Below are positions 1 through 10,686 of a stretch of DNA of 64,000 nucleotides, in pieces. The notes beneath the pieces were generated by a model. That model saw only the letters and a list, made by a program, of their open reading frames with translations, had not been told where the DNA came from and ran no database searches. How positions within the stretch are numbered: the first letter of the stretch is position 1; each line of letters begins with the position of its first letter. The stretch is from Choanephora cucurbitarum (taxonomy: Eukaryota; Mucoromycota; Mucoromycetes; Mucorales; Choanephoraceae): contig JAIWNI010000047.1 in NCBI GenBank assembly GCA_025331435.1, positions 165,052 through 229,051 of the forward strand, written 5' to 3'. Position numbers and translations under genes: made by a program.

Positions 1-1211
1 AGCTCCATATTCTAGAACTAGACGGAATAAAGGAAATCAAAACTATATACTGACACATGTTTTAAGCAAAAATAATACTTTGATGGGTTCTCTTTCTTTC
101 GTATTGATTGAAGCACGTATTAGCATAGTTATTGAGCCCGCCTTTCTTAATAGTGTTGGCCGAAAAGTACTACTCGCCAAGAAACTCATTTTCAGGAACT
201 AAGGCGCTGTATGGCAGCAAGGTTTTCTTCATATGATGCAAGCTTTAATGCTTACTCAGATATCCTGACTGATTATTTCTTTTTGCTGGACACGCTATAA
301 TTCCGTATTTTGGAGTTTAGTTGTTTTCATCTATTCTGAACAGGGTCAGGACCAACATGGTCGCATGTCAATGTTGCAGGCAAATTACTATTTTAGAAAT
401 AGAGGATCTTATCTGTTCAGGCTCAGATTGAGTGTCCATATTTAAGGTTTAGATTTGGGAGAGAGCTATGACCCTTACAATTCTTTCCAAATTCTCGTTA
501 CGCGACCATTTCACTAACTCAATCTGTTCCAAATATAAAAAAAAAACTTCATTCGACGCGCACTTGTAAGAGCTTTGCCGGCTTCCTCATACCAATGTAA
601 GCTAAAGGCCCTGCTTGATTTTCTAACATCACTCTTGCTTGCCCAAATACCTCAATCAATCTAAAAGGCATCATAATGTTCCTTTGAAGACGAGGTACAT
701 ATGACTAATTACAAAGCGAAACGGTAGTAAGCTGGTGATTTCTACAATAAACCAAAATCATACGAACACTTGTGTGAAGTTGTTCAATATACTTTTGCTT
801 CAATAAAGCAATATATTCGTTTAACTTATCTTTGCTTTGAAGAGCCAGATACTTGTGTCTCATTTATTCTCTTGATGCTTATGCTTATTAGTTAATAGGA
901 AGCTACTTTGAGCTCAGCCATTTGCTTAAGATATTTTTTATAGCCGACACTTATTTTGCAATATCGCGTCTTCGCTATACTTTTGTTTCTACACAGGTTT
1001 ACTGAACATTGTGAGTTCTTTGTCTTAATATTTTGTGTGCATAAAAAGTAACTCTAACAACAATAGAATGGCACAACTGGATTTCAAAACTAGTTTTAAG
1101 AAAAGGCTCTAGAGCCATTCAGAGGTTGCACAACTTCTTATTATTAGTCAGTCTTTAACGACTGTGAATTAAGTTCAATTTTATTATGTATATTTTTTTT
1201 TTGTATTTCAT
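1..1211. other. AT-rich intergenic stretch, no gene seen
   Basis: No open frame with codon character, splice structure or family similarity was found on either strand. It lies downstream of the methyltransferase gene that ends at 1212, so its right end probably holds that gene's 3' UTR. Confidence 0.5.
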
Positions 1212-2635
1212 TTAAGAAGATCCAGCTTGATTATTGCTTTGATTCTCTTCTGTCGGCTTCTGCCCACAAATAGCCCACATCTTTACTTTCCATCCTGCTT
1301 GGGCAACGCCTTCTATATAGCGATCTACGATAGTAGGAAACATTTCCACATCTGAGCTAAATCTATGTGCGAGCATCGGTTTTATTGACAGCAAAGCATT
1401 TCTCCAATTGCTTAGCATCTCTCTGGCAATAGGATTTAGCGGTAAGCCTAATTTAAGAGCAGGGTTAATTCATGCTCAAATGACAATCAAAGAAGTACCA
1501 TGCACTTACTATAGTCTACAAATTTGTTATTCACTTCTATGATTTCGAATTTGGCTTCTGACAAAAGAGTAGTCAACTTAGGAGCGATATGAGGATCTTG
1601 GCCGCCCTCTTCTAAAGCCTTTATGACTATATAGCGTGTAGAATTTTATGTAATTAACATAAGAGTCAAACAAAGAATCTACCAATTGAACTTACATTCT
1701 TGATTAAAGCTCTCTACAATTGTGTTATCTGATTTATCCTGTATACATCCAAAAATAGAAGGAAAGCTTTAGTTCCTTTCTTGGCCTACAAATCCAAAAT
1801 TAAGGGAGAGAGAGAAAATGATACTTACAGTAAAATCCGACTCCACGAGTTCTACAAGTCCGCCGGGTTTGAGCACCCGAAAGATTTCAGATATAACAAA
1901 AGTCCAGTCTGCTTGTCCAAGAGCTGTGATGAGTAGTCGCATGTGTACAAGATCAAATGTGTTGTCTGGATAAGGTAATCCTTGAATCACATTGTAAAGC
2001 TCAAATTGAACATTCTCAGGTCGGATTGTAGTTGGAAACATGTCTGATACATCTGAACCTATAACTTTGTATTGTGGATGATCAACTGCCATTTCCTAAA
2101 TTAACCCGAATCAGTTGATCTGCCAGAAAAAAAAAGGCTGTATCCTATTTCTTTTTTTTTAACTAACCATGACCCAACTACCAGATCCACAACCAATGTC
2201 AAGCACTTTAGCATCTTCTGGCAATCTATCCTCAACGCATCTTAAGACATTGCTGTTACAAAAAACAAAATGTGTGAGCTGACTTGCATGTATACAGAGA
2301 TCTTGGTATTGTTTCTATTTACCCTTCGTATAGTGCCTTTAATGCAAAATGTTGCTGAATAATGGTAAAAGAATATTATTAGTAAAAATCGACCCTTTTG
2401 CTATTGTCACTAATCAATTTACAGAATTCAGTCTATCTTGTTCAACTTCGTCCCTAGGTAACATGTATATTCCTGAAACAGTATCGCTGTGATATTGACG
2501 GCCATCAATAGTAATAGAATTAGCTGATCGAGACATTGAATTCATTGTTGCTGTCTGTTGTTGTTGTTGTTGCACACTCCCTCTTCGATAGTGCTCGCTT
2601 GAGGCAAGGTTATGTCGGGAATGCTTAGCTCCCAT
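1212..2635 (-). CDS. SAM-dependent class I methyltransferase
   Basis: Multi-exon minus-strand gene for a Rossmann-fold, SAM-dependent methyltransferase. The exon at about 2255-2169 carries motif I (VLDIGCGSGSW). The next (2095 down to about 1830) carries the acidic motif II region (VIGSDVSDMFP), a motif IV-like stretch (FDLVHMRLL) and the post-motif LKPGGLVELVE. Later exons cover a lid-like region and end with a polar tail at 1212. An upstream exon reads DRLNSQQHFALKALYEG, typical of fungal TAM-type methyltransferases. I start at the ATG at 2635, giving MGAKHSRHN; the frame continues upstream only to a GTG. Gly2 plus a basic or Ser-rich stretch suggests N-myristoylation, so a membrane-bound enzyme (inference). 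A short glutamine run follows (about 2553-2571). The substrate cannot be told. Confidence 0.85.
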
Positions 2636-2668
2636 TTTTCTTAGAAGTCTATGGATATTGGGCAACAC

Positions 2669-3972
2669 TGAAGAAGGAAAAAGATATTTACAAAAAGTGA
2701 AGATTATTTTGCTTCCAAGAAAAAAAAAACTAACTCTAATAACTCTAAATGAAGAAAAAAAGAGAAAAAGAAGAAAGGTCCAAGTTTAAAAGCATATTTA
2801 TAAGAAAGAAAGAAAAAGTTGGTAGCACGTTGTGCAAAAGAAACGTTTGTTTGACAGTGTGAGCGGGATAAGTCCAGTAACAAAAGGTGTTAATAAGATC
2901 GGGGTTTAAGTGATACCAAAAACGACTTTGTGCTTGCTACAGTAACCGGAAATAGGATTTACCTAAACTGAACTGTTGTCACTTGTAATTAGTCTAAGAC
3001 ATCTGCAGACAATGCATAAAAATGGACCCTTGTTGATTTTTTTATGGCAATACTAAGGGATAGTTGTGAACTTAAACTTTATTTTGCAAGAGAATCAAGT
3101 TATTGTGACCGCTTATTATACATTACCTTAAGTGGTGCAATTGTATGTGGCTCGCATAATTGATTTGATATATAGCTCTCTGTCGTGTTGATCTTGTTTA
3201 TTAAAATCACCGGCTATAAGTACACATTATGGCCTGATTGGACGTGTCTACTTATAGAACTTTTGGTATCTGAAGCAGCTTCTACATCTCAGCCCCATAG
3301 CTATAGGATGGATACAAGTCTGTTTTTGGACTTCCCCGCCTTTACAAATAAGCTCATAACGAACAAATAGGATTGAGGTGGGCTGCAACTTTCCTTCCAG
3401 GACACTAGTTAGACGAACAGAAAATACAATCGTCTTCGCTTGAATACTCAAATCTTGATCAACTTCTTGTCCTTGCTGTTTGATACGTTTTTTTTTTGGG
3501 AATGGTTATAGGTACTTCAGATAGTCATGGTATTGACAAGTCTTCTTCGGCAATGGTAGCTTGTCTTAAATGTAAAGAGCTTACCCAAGACTAAAAAATA
3601 TTAACATGTTGTGTTATTTTTCTTTGCATGGTTTAACCAGAGCAGTTATATTCCGTCCAAAGGGTCTTCAGATGCTTACAACAACTATTTTGTTATTAGT
3701 GCTAGATCAAAGATGTATTTGATGCTGTACTCAAAATCCATTCCATTTCTTCAAGCTTATGCCAAGTATGCATACTATGTGTCAGCTTCAAGTCTTCATT
3801 TGCCTTTGTCTTTCATAGTGCAACTTAATCAATAGGAGCCACGGCTTTCCTTAGATCTGATTATATGTATCCATTTGTTTGCTCTACAATGTCAACTTCT
3901 CGTCTATTATCTTGCTGCTGAAAAAATTAGTAAGAATCCTGGAACTGAACCAAAGAAGACAATAGAAGTAAA
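2669..3972. other. Intergenic, no supported gene
   Basis: Only short frames lacking splice logic or recognisable residues are present. The first 200 bases upstream of the methyltransferase are rich in GAAA/AAGA, complementary to the CT-rich promoters seen elsewhere in the window, and probably hold its promoter. Confidence 0.45.
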
Positions 3973-4163
3973 TACAGTCATCTTCCGATTTAGGGAACGG
4001 TTTTGGTTCCCTCGACACCGTTCCCTAAATCAAAGTCGTTCCTTGTTTCTCAAAGCAATAGCAGGGAATATTCAGCATTAAACGAACTTTGGTTCCCTCA
4101 AGACCGTTCCCTAAATCAAAATCATTCCCTATATGTCGTTCCCTAAATCAGGGGATGACTGTA
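3973..4163. mobile_element. Short non-autonomous Tc1/mariner-type element (MITE)
   Basis: A 187-bp element (3975-4161) is bounded on both sides by a TA dinucleotide. Its left end begins CAGTCATCTTCCGATTTAGG and the right end, read on the other strand, begins CAGTCATCCCCTGATTTAGG, so imperfect inverted repeats of about 25 bp face each other. TA target duplication and CAGT ends are the signature of Tc1/mariner elements. Inside, a block of about 42 bp (about 3999-4040) with the core CGTTCCCTAAATC recurs near 4087-4130, and the core occurs again at the right end. No coding capacity. Mobilising transposase is unknown. Confidence 0.75.
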
Positions 4164-5035
4164 CCCATTTGGTTTGCATATTGGTAATGACAATGAGATA
4201 TAAGAGCTAAGGAACAGAGTTTCTCTATTGGTTATTGAACATCATCATGTATATAAGAATCAGCACTTTCAGTTTGATATCCGAAGAGATGGAAAATATG
4301 ACAAAACGCGAAACTAGATATAATTTTTTTCTTGATGTCGCGAGTTTATGATGAAGAATAGGGGCAGGAAGAGAGAAAATTCAACTTTAAGGAACTGGAC
4401 TCCAATCATTGAGAGAGTTGGAGAGAAGCCTAAATGGTCAAGCTAAGAAAAAAGCCGGATACTCATCCCTAAAACATTACGAAGATGGCTCAGCTATTGC
4501 TGATTTAAGTGCAATATCACGATGATAGAAACCCAAGATAAAATTAGGACTAGCAAAAAAAAAAGATCCCTTAGCCTCTGATTAATCAATTGCTGCATAA
4601 TTTCTAGCTATTTATCTCAACCTTTTGGACAGAACAGAGCTTACAATGCTTAAATAGATAGGATTTCGCCCCTTTTCAACCTTCCTTGTATCTAGTACAA
4701 AGCAATGTATACAAAAAATACAAGTATGTTGATTGAATTGTAATTTTTCTACATAGAGAAGCTATGCTTTTATAATTGTGATTAATGCTTTTCAAACCGC
4801 TTAGTCAAATTCGGAACTACAATTAATCAAACAATGAATTGGTATGGCTGATTTTTTCTGTTAAGCTTTTTTTGTGTTTTCATTCGTATCGTTTTTTTTT
4901 TCTTTAGAAGATCACATCATAGATTGTAAGTACTTCTAACTCTGCCTTGTTTTTCTTTCAGTTGCAAGCTAGATGTAAGAGTAAACACGACTAACTTTCT
5001 TGTGCGCGATAAAATAGATACTGAAGAAGAAAACT
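4164..5035. other. Promoter-side spacer of the PHD-finger gene
   Basis: No gene seen. The last 200 bases contain T-rich and CT-rich runs (4850-4965) typical of the promoters here. A GTAAG at 4927 followed by TTTCAG at 4959 could be a 5' UTR intron, but no transcript evidence exists. Confidence 0.4.
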
Positions 5036-8000
5036 ATGATGCGATCTTACGACAGTCATTATCCTCTGTCAAAGGACGACAGCTTTACACCGCAACCTTC
5101 TCGCGTGGGAGTTGTATCTTCAACCTTTGTTTCGAGATCAAGACCGAGTGAAGAAATGGTAGCAGGCAACATCATAGTCGTCAGAAAACCGGTAAACAGC
5201 AATTATAATAGTACAGACATCACAGCACATTCTTTGTCTGTTCACTCAGGACCTCATTTCCAGCCCGAGCAATATCGCACAAAGTCTTCTGCTGAGTTCG
5301 AGAAATCTTACATCTCGCCTGAGAAATACAGTCTGCCAAAGTCGCGTTACTATATACCTCACATCCATCAGTATTTTGAAGCAGCTTTGGAAGATAGTTC
5401 TCATTTTAAAGTATATAGCCAGTATAGGGCTAATGAGTCTATCAACTTTAGACATGCTTATGTTGCAACTTCGCCTGCAGATACGAGCTGTAAGTCGACT
5501 CTTTATTGTTATCTAAAATACACAAAAGCACGTACTGACAGTATTCCTAATGTAGTAAATTCAGAGGCTGTACATGCAAGAAAGATCAGAAGAATTGCTT
5601 CGCCAGAGCCAAAAGAAATAGAAGCACAGGCATCCAAAATACTACTTTCTATAGCTGACCACGCCATTCAATCCCAAAAGCCAATTGCTGATCATTTATC
5701 AAGTGTTGAAGCACCTTGCTCTATCAGCGTTGCTGTACCGCTATCTATCAATAGTCCAGAGCGAAAGTTCGCTGAAAGTTGCAGTAACCAACAACCAGTT
5801 GAAGAAATGACAGCATTGCCTTCTGTAGAAACAACAGGAACAACAGCTCCAACTACAACGGCTCCAACAACAGAAACGGCTCCACCAGCAGCTCTGGAAA
5901 CAACAGTTCCACAAACAGCGGCTCCAACAACAGATCCGGAAACGATGCCTCCACCAACAGTGACGGCTCCACTAGCAGCTTTGGAGACAACAGCTCCAAC
6001 AGCAACGGTTCCAGAAACCACAATACCAATAACCATAGCATCAGCTCTAGCACCAACAATTATAACAACAACACCAGCAACCATAGCAGCAGATCCAGCT
6101 ACCATAGTAGATCCAGCTCCAGCAACCACAGTAGCAGATGCTTTTCCACCTAGAAAGTGGCATCCAGTTACATCTTATGACACGGATTCCAGTGTTGAGA
6201 TGATGGATATAAGCGACGACGATGACGAACAGGAATCAAGTCAGTTGAAAAAAGATGAAGAAGCTGGGCCTACTGCAAACGATCAGGATGGAAAATCTAT
6301 ATCTATAAGGAATGATAAGGATGAAGGGTCTATATCTTTTGGAAATGACAAAGATGAAGCCAAGCAAATGGCTTTGTTAAGAGAATATATCGCGCAGCAG
6401 TCAAGCAATTCGTTTGATATGGATGCTATGTCATTAGATGGAGAAAGTGATACAGTATCTATCAATGGTGGAGGAACCAAGCGCAGAAGATCACTCGAAC
6501 CATCCATGGATTATTCGGATGAAGAATATCAACTAGAAGATGACAAGACACCACCTGCATCGCCAATAATAACAAAAACAACTTTATCAGAGTCAGCTGC
6601 GTCCTCATCAATAATGCCAAAGAAAACTACATTAGAAAAAGCTGAGCTGCAGCCTTATACATCCCAAGCACCTGTATCCCAAGCACCTGTATCTCAAGCA
6701 TCCACATCTCAAATGCCTGTACCCCAAGTGCCTATATTCCAAGCACCTGTATCCCAAGCACCTGTATCTCAAGCATCCACATCTCAAATGCCTGTACCCC
6801 AAGTGCCTGTATCTCAAATGCCTGTACCCCAAGTGCCTGTATCTCAAATGCCTGTACCCCAAGTGCATGTATCCCAAGCACCTATATCTCAAATGCCCGT
6901 ATCCCAAATGCCCGTATCCCAAATGCCCGTATCCCAAATGCCCGTATCTCAAGCACTCTCAATTCAATCATATGTATCTCAGGCAGCTGCACCTCAAGAA
7001 TCAACAACTGGTGTATTTGTGCCTCAGTTGCCTGGAACACAAGCACCTTTACTTCAAGCGTCCGCCTCTCAAAAGCCTTTGCCTCAAAACATTGTACCTC
7101 TATTGCCTGGTCATATGATAGGCAAACAACCTGTGCTTCAATCTACTATACCTTCACCATCTTTACCTACAAACGCTTTGTCAGGATCAAGCATGTCTCA
7201 AACACTTACAACAAAACCAGTTGTCACGAAGATACCTCCACCTAAACCAAGCACTTCTCAACCACTCACAACAGATGAGTCTGTAATAAGTGAGCATCAT
7301 TCAAAGTCTCCAGTCATTTCATCAGATAGTTCTACAGTACCAGCAAATAATCAAGTTATATCTCCAGCATCCCTCCCAACATCACCAATACAGCCTCCTG
7401 TATCTAACACAACTGAAGCAGCAAACACAACTGAAGCAGCGAATACAACAGTGGCACAAACAAGGCTGGCTCCTTATATGTCTTACACAGGTAGAGGTGC
7501 TCCCTTAAACTGGGATAGCACATCATCTACGTTGTTAATGCCTCCAGAATCGACACCCTCTCAATCACCCACTACTGCTTCAAATCAGTCTCAATCTTTA
7601 ATAGAGAATGGCTCTTCGTCAGTGCCTAGCCAATCCACAACTACCAAGCCATTATTGCTGATGCCATCCGAAAGCCCTTCAGCCAAGTCCCCTGAGACTG
7701 TCACTCGCACTAGCGATGTTGATCCTCAAAAGTATACTGTTCCTGATAGAAGTACCTCTTTTGAAAAGATTAGAAATCTTGGTAGATTTGTCTATACTTG
7801 GCGATTTCGACATGCACCCAGTGCCTGTTGTATTTGTTTTGATGACAACTCAGCTGAACCAATTGAGAGCTGTGATAATCTTTTATGTGATGTTCGATTG
7901 CATTCTTCTTGCTATCAAAAAATCAAAAAGACTACCAGAGCAAAAATACATCGCCGCTGGCTGTGCGACAAATGCACTTATTTAGAATCAAGTTCTTTGA

Positions 8001-9543
8001 CGGTGGTTTGTGCTTTGTGTCCAAGTACAGCTGGTCTCTTCTGTATGATTAACCCAAATCAGTACAGTATATTTTGGGTTCATTACAACTGTGCAAAAGC
8101 TTTCTTGGGTGAAGAAGCCATCGTCTACAAACCAGATTTAGGACATTTTGATATCAAGATTGATTCTATCTCACTTGTAAATTTTGAACAGGTAAGAGTT
8201 GATTTATACATAACATAAGGTAAAAGTTGCTCACCACAAATCATTGGTTGTATTGATAGCCCTGTTCTGATTGCGCAAAATCATCCTATTCTCGATATGG
8301 TGCTAAGATCGTTTGCCGTATATGTCGTACATATCATCACATCACCTGTATCGAGCAATACAATTTGAAGATACCAGATGAACCTTATGAATGTCCTGAT
8401 CATGGCTCAGCCAGGCCTAGAGCATCAGAAATATTGCGACGAAGACGCTTAGCAACTAGCTACCATCGATGGATAGGGAGAAAAAATCACTTCTTGCTAG
8501 AGGAATTCAAAAAAGTACCACGCATGTTTGGTTTGGATTACTGGAAGAGTCTAAACCTTGACACTCTGTCAATGGGCGATGTGACAGAGTGGTACAAGAA
8601 AAGCATTTACATAATCCAAACAAACGAAACCTATCCTGTTGCAAACACTCACTATAACCAATGGGTTGATTATATATTGTCCTTAGCTATATCAACATAT
8701 TCATCGTATGAAATTGGGAATTCAAAACTCATGTTTACTACGAAGCATTTTGACGAGGACATTGGTTACGACTTTAAAATATCTGAAAATGGTGAATCAT
8801 CATCAGCACAGCAATTAGTAGAACAGGCATTTATGTCACGATTAAAGGCAACACAGCCCGAGAATACACAGTCTGAAAAGAGACAACCTCAAAGGACGCA
8901 GCCTAAAAAAGTACAACCTAAAACTGCACAGTCTGAACAAACACAACCAACAAAGACAGGCACAGAATCGACACAACAATCAACAACAGATCCAACAGTA
9001 AAAGAATCTGTAACAACACGGTCAACAATTGCACGTTCAGCAGCAACAAGAACATCAAGCAGACAATCGTCTCCTTCTTCCAATACTTCTGTTTCTAGAA
9101 AGTCTAGAAATTCGCACTTACCGCCTGCTGTAACGCCTTCTGACGACTTGATTTGCGCTATCTGTCTTCAACATGATTTGTCAGAAGCTGTTTGGGAGCG
9201 ACACAGTTTGGACTCTGAGTACAAAGAAAACTTGGAGCGTACGAAGCATAAGCGACAGCCAGGCTTTACAGGTAGTGGAAACAACTGGGATCCTCGCGTC
9301 TTTATTCAGTGTTGCAAATGCGATGTAACCGTTCATTGTGGTTGCCCAGTTCCACCAATCAAATCATATCCTCAAAGGTACACTTATGATCACTGGCATG
9401 TTTGTAATAAAACATACTAATGTAATAACTGTAGATTTAGAGTTTTTATATGTATAAGGTGTGATACTAAGCAAGATGAAACTACTATTGAGCAAGAGCC
9501 TACAGGTGTAAGACGAACTAACGTTATAAACTATAAGGAATAA
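5036..9543 (+). CDS. Large PHD/extended-PHD (PZP-type) chromatin reader protein
   Basis: Exon 1 runs 5036-8191 and an intron 8192-8259 (GTAAGA to GATAG) joins NFEQ to PCSDC in phase 0. Residues 1-870 are low complexity: a Thr/Ala/Pro run (about 262-360), an acidic stretch (EMMDISDDDDEQESS) and a PVSQ/PQVP repeat. From residue 920 there is a C4HC3 PHD finger (CCICFDDN ... WLCDKC), a CALC...WVHYNCA knuckle, then across the intron CSDC...CRIC...HHITC...CPDHG. This is the PHD-knuckle-extended PHD order of BRPF/JADE, AF10 and related histone readers. A second PHD (CAICLQHD ... CCKCDVTVHCGC) lies near the C terminus. The frame stops at 9420, but the last zinc ligands (CIRCDTKQDE) lie beyond, so another intron between about 9379 and 9442 and an end at 9543 are likely; the junction is unresolved. 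Role: nuclear histone-tail binding, inferred. Confidence 0.8.
6655..6960 (+). repeat. Coding minisatellite, 15-bp unit (PVSQM/PVSQA)
   Basis: Inside the PHD gene, a 15-bp unit (core CCCGTATCCCAAATG) repeats about 20 times with third-position changes, coding PVSQA, PVSQM or PVPQV. The copies near 6895-6945 are almost identical, so expansion was recent. The frame is kept throughout. Antisense frames across the block are a by-product. Confidence 0.9.
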
Positions 9544-9669
9544 TTTAGCGGAATTACATGTTTCTTGGTTTTCCAAGAAAAAAAAAAATAAAGACGCGTT
9601 ACTAGAAGTTGATTTTTACCTTTTCTTCTTTATTTCTATTTTTTTCATATATCCCCCCTTTATATCAAA

Positions 9670-9948
9670 ATGGACATTGGTAACTTGCCTGTTTATACCA
9701 AGACGACAAACAAGGCTAGAGATCCTAACTCTACAACGAAGAAGGATGCATGGGATAGAATTGGTGACTATGAAGAAGCGCCAGCTAGCATCACAAAGAA
9801 TGATGAAGAAGAAGAAGAGAAAGAGCAAGTTATAGTTCACAAGAAAGAAACAGTTAGCCCAGAGGAGAGGAAAGAGGCTGACGATGCTGCATCTATTGCA
9901 TCTGAGCTGGCTGTAAAGGAATCTCGCAAACATCAAACAACTTGTTAG
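9670..9948 (+). CDS. Small hydrophilic protein, 92 residues, unknown function
   Basis: Single-exon ORF starting MDIGNLPVYTKTT, with ATG at 9670 after a pyrimidine-rich leader (9613-9665) like that of other genes in the window. The protein is highly charged: a central acidic run (about residues 46-51, EEEEEKE) and a Lys/Glu/Ala-rich C-terminal half likely to form helix (SPEERKEADDAASIASEL). There is no membrane segment, signal peptide or recognisable domain. It lies about 125 bp downstream of the PHD gene on the same strand. It ends HQTTC. I judge it real from its codon use, leader and clean start, but no family is recognised. Confidence 0.55.
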   Translation: MDIGNLPVYTKTTNKARDPNSTTKKDAWDRIGDYEEAPASITKNDEEEEEKEQVIVHKKETVSPEERKEADDAASIASELAVKESRKHQTTC

Positions 9949-10146
9949 GGAGCTGCTGTTTTATTGTACATAATAAATTAGTTTTGGTCAACATTTAGAG
10001 AAGAAAAGGATAGATGTGTAATTTATTACGGTATTAAGATAAAACAAAAGAGGATGTTATTATGAAGATGTCATAGGTATATTTACATGTAAAGAATGCT
10101 ATGAATGATATGTACATAATGGTATAAATATTGTATGCGCAAATGC

Positions 10147-10686
10147 TTATAATGAGAGATCAGAGCGGTGTAACTCTACAAATTTGTTCAGGGTTTCGTC
10201 ATCTACCCAGCATTCATATTGAATCAACTTGAGAAAACCTCGTTCGAACTGGTTCACTTCCTCTAGAGAGAACAGCCCATTGCAGATCTCATAGATGCGA
10301 CGGTTTGTCAATGCGTCTGCTGTCCAAGCAGTATCCTGTAAGAATTTAGAGGCAATCAAGAGAGAAGCCAGAAACATGCGATGATTGGTATCGTCACTTC
10401 CTACTGCTCTTTTAGGCAATTTGGATTTAGCGCGCTTCAAGTAAATCAAGGCAACAAGTAAGGTGCGGACATTGACATTGGCATTATGTGTTACTTTTTG
10501 TACAAAATAGACAAATTCTGGTAATGAGCGACATTTAGTTCGCTTGGTAGATATCAGATCGCACAATGTCATTGCTGTGAAATCAATCATAACGGAAGGA
10601 ATGGAAGCATTCCTTGAGAGTCTACATGTTGACAGATTATGGGGTCGTGTAATGGCAAAATTATAAGTAGGTGGTTTTTGAAGCAT
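10147..10686 (-). CDS. PCL-like cyclin (Pho85-type cyclin family)
   Basis: Intronless 179-codon gene. Residues about 55-165 fit a cyclin N-terminal box: LPEFVYFVQKVTHNANVNVR, then LLVALIYLKRAK, then HRMFLASLLIASKFLQD, then NRRIYEICNGL...EVNQFE. LIASKFLQD followed by NQFER..FL is typical of the fungal PCL group that activates the Pho85/CDK5-like kinase, and the size matches a compact single-fold PCL cyclin. The ATG at 10686 (MLQKPPTYNF) is the first in frame. The basic N terminus (about 50 residues) has no other domain. Partner and process (cell cycle or phosphate control) cannot be assigned. Confidence 0.8.
   Translation of the reverse strand: MLQKPPTYNFAITRPHNLSTCRLSRNASIPSVMIDFTAMTLCDLISTKRTKCRSLPEFVYFVQKVTHNANVNVRTLLVALIYLKRAKSKLPKRAVGSDDTNHRMFLASLLIASKFLQDTAWTADALTNRRIYEICNGLFSLEEVNQFERGFLKLIQYECWVDDETLNKFVELHRSDLSL

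Noticed and set aside
5692..6952. Long antisense frames (145 and 106 codons) opposite the PHD gene
   Set aside because: They mirror Thr/Ala/Pro and PVSQ repeat codons and have no independent coding signs.
6655..6960. CRISPR-like regular repeats
   Set aside because: There are no spacers; units are tandem 15-bp codon repeats in a eukaryotic coding exon.
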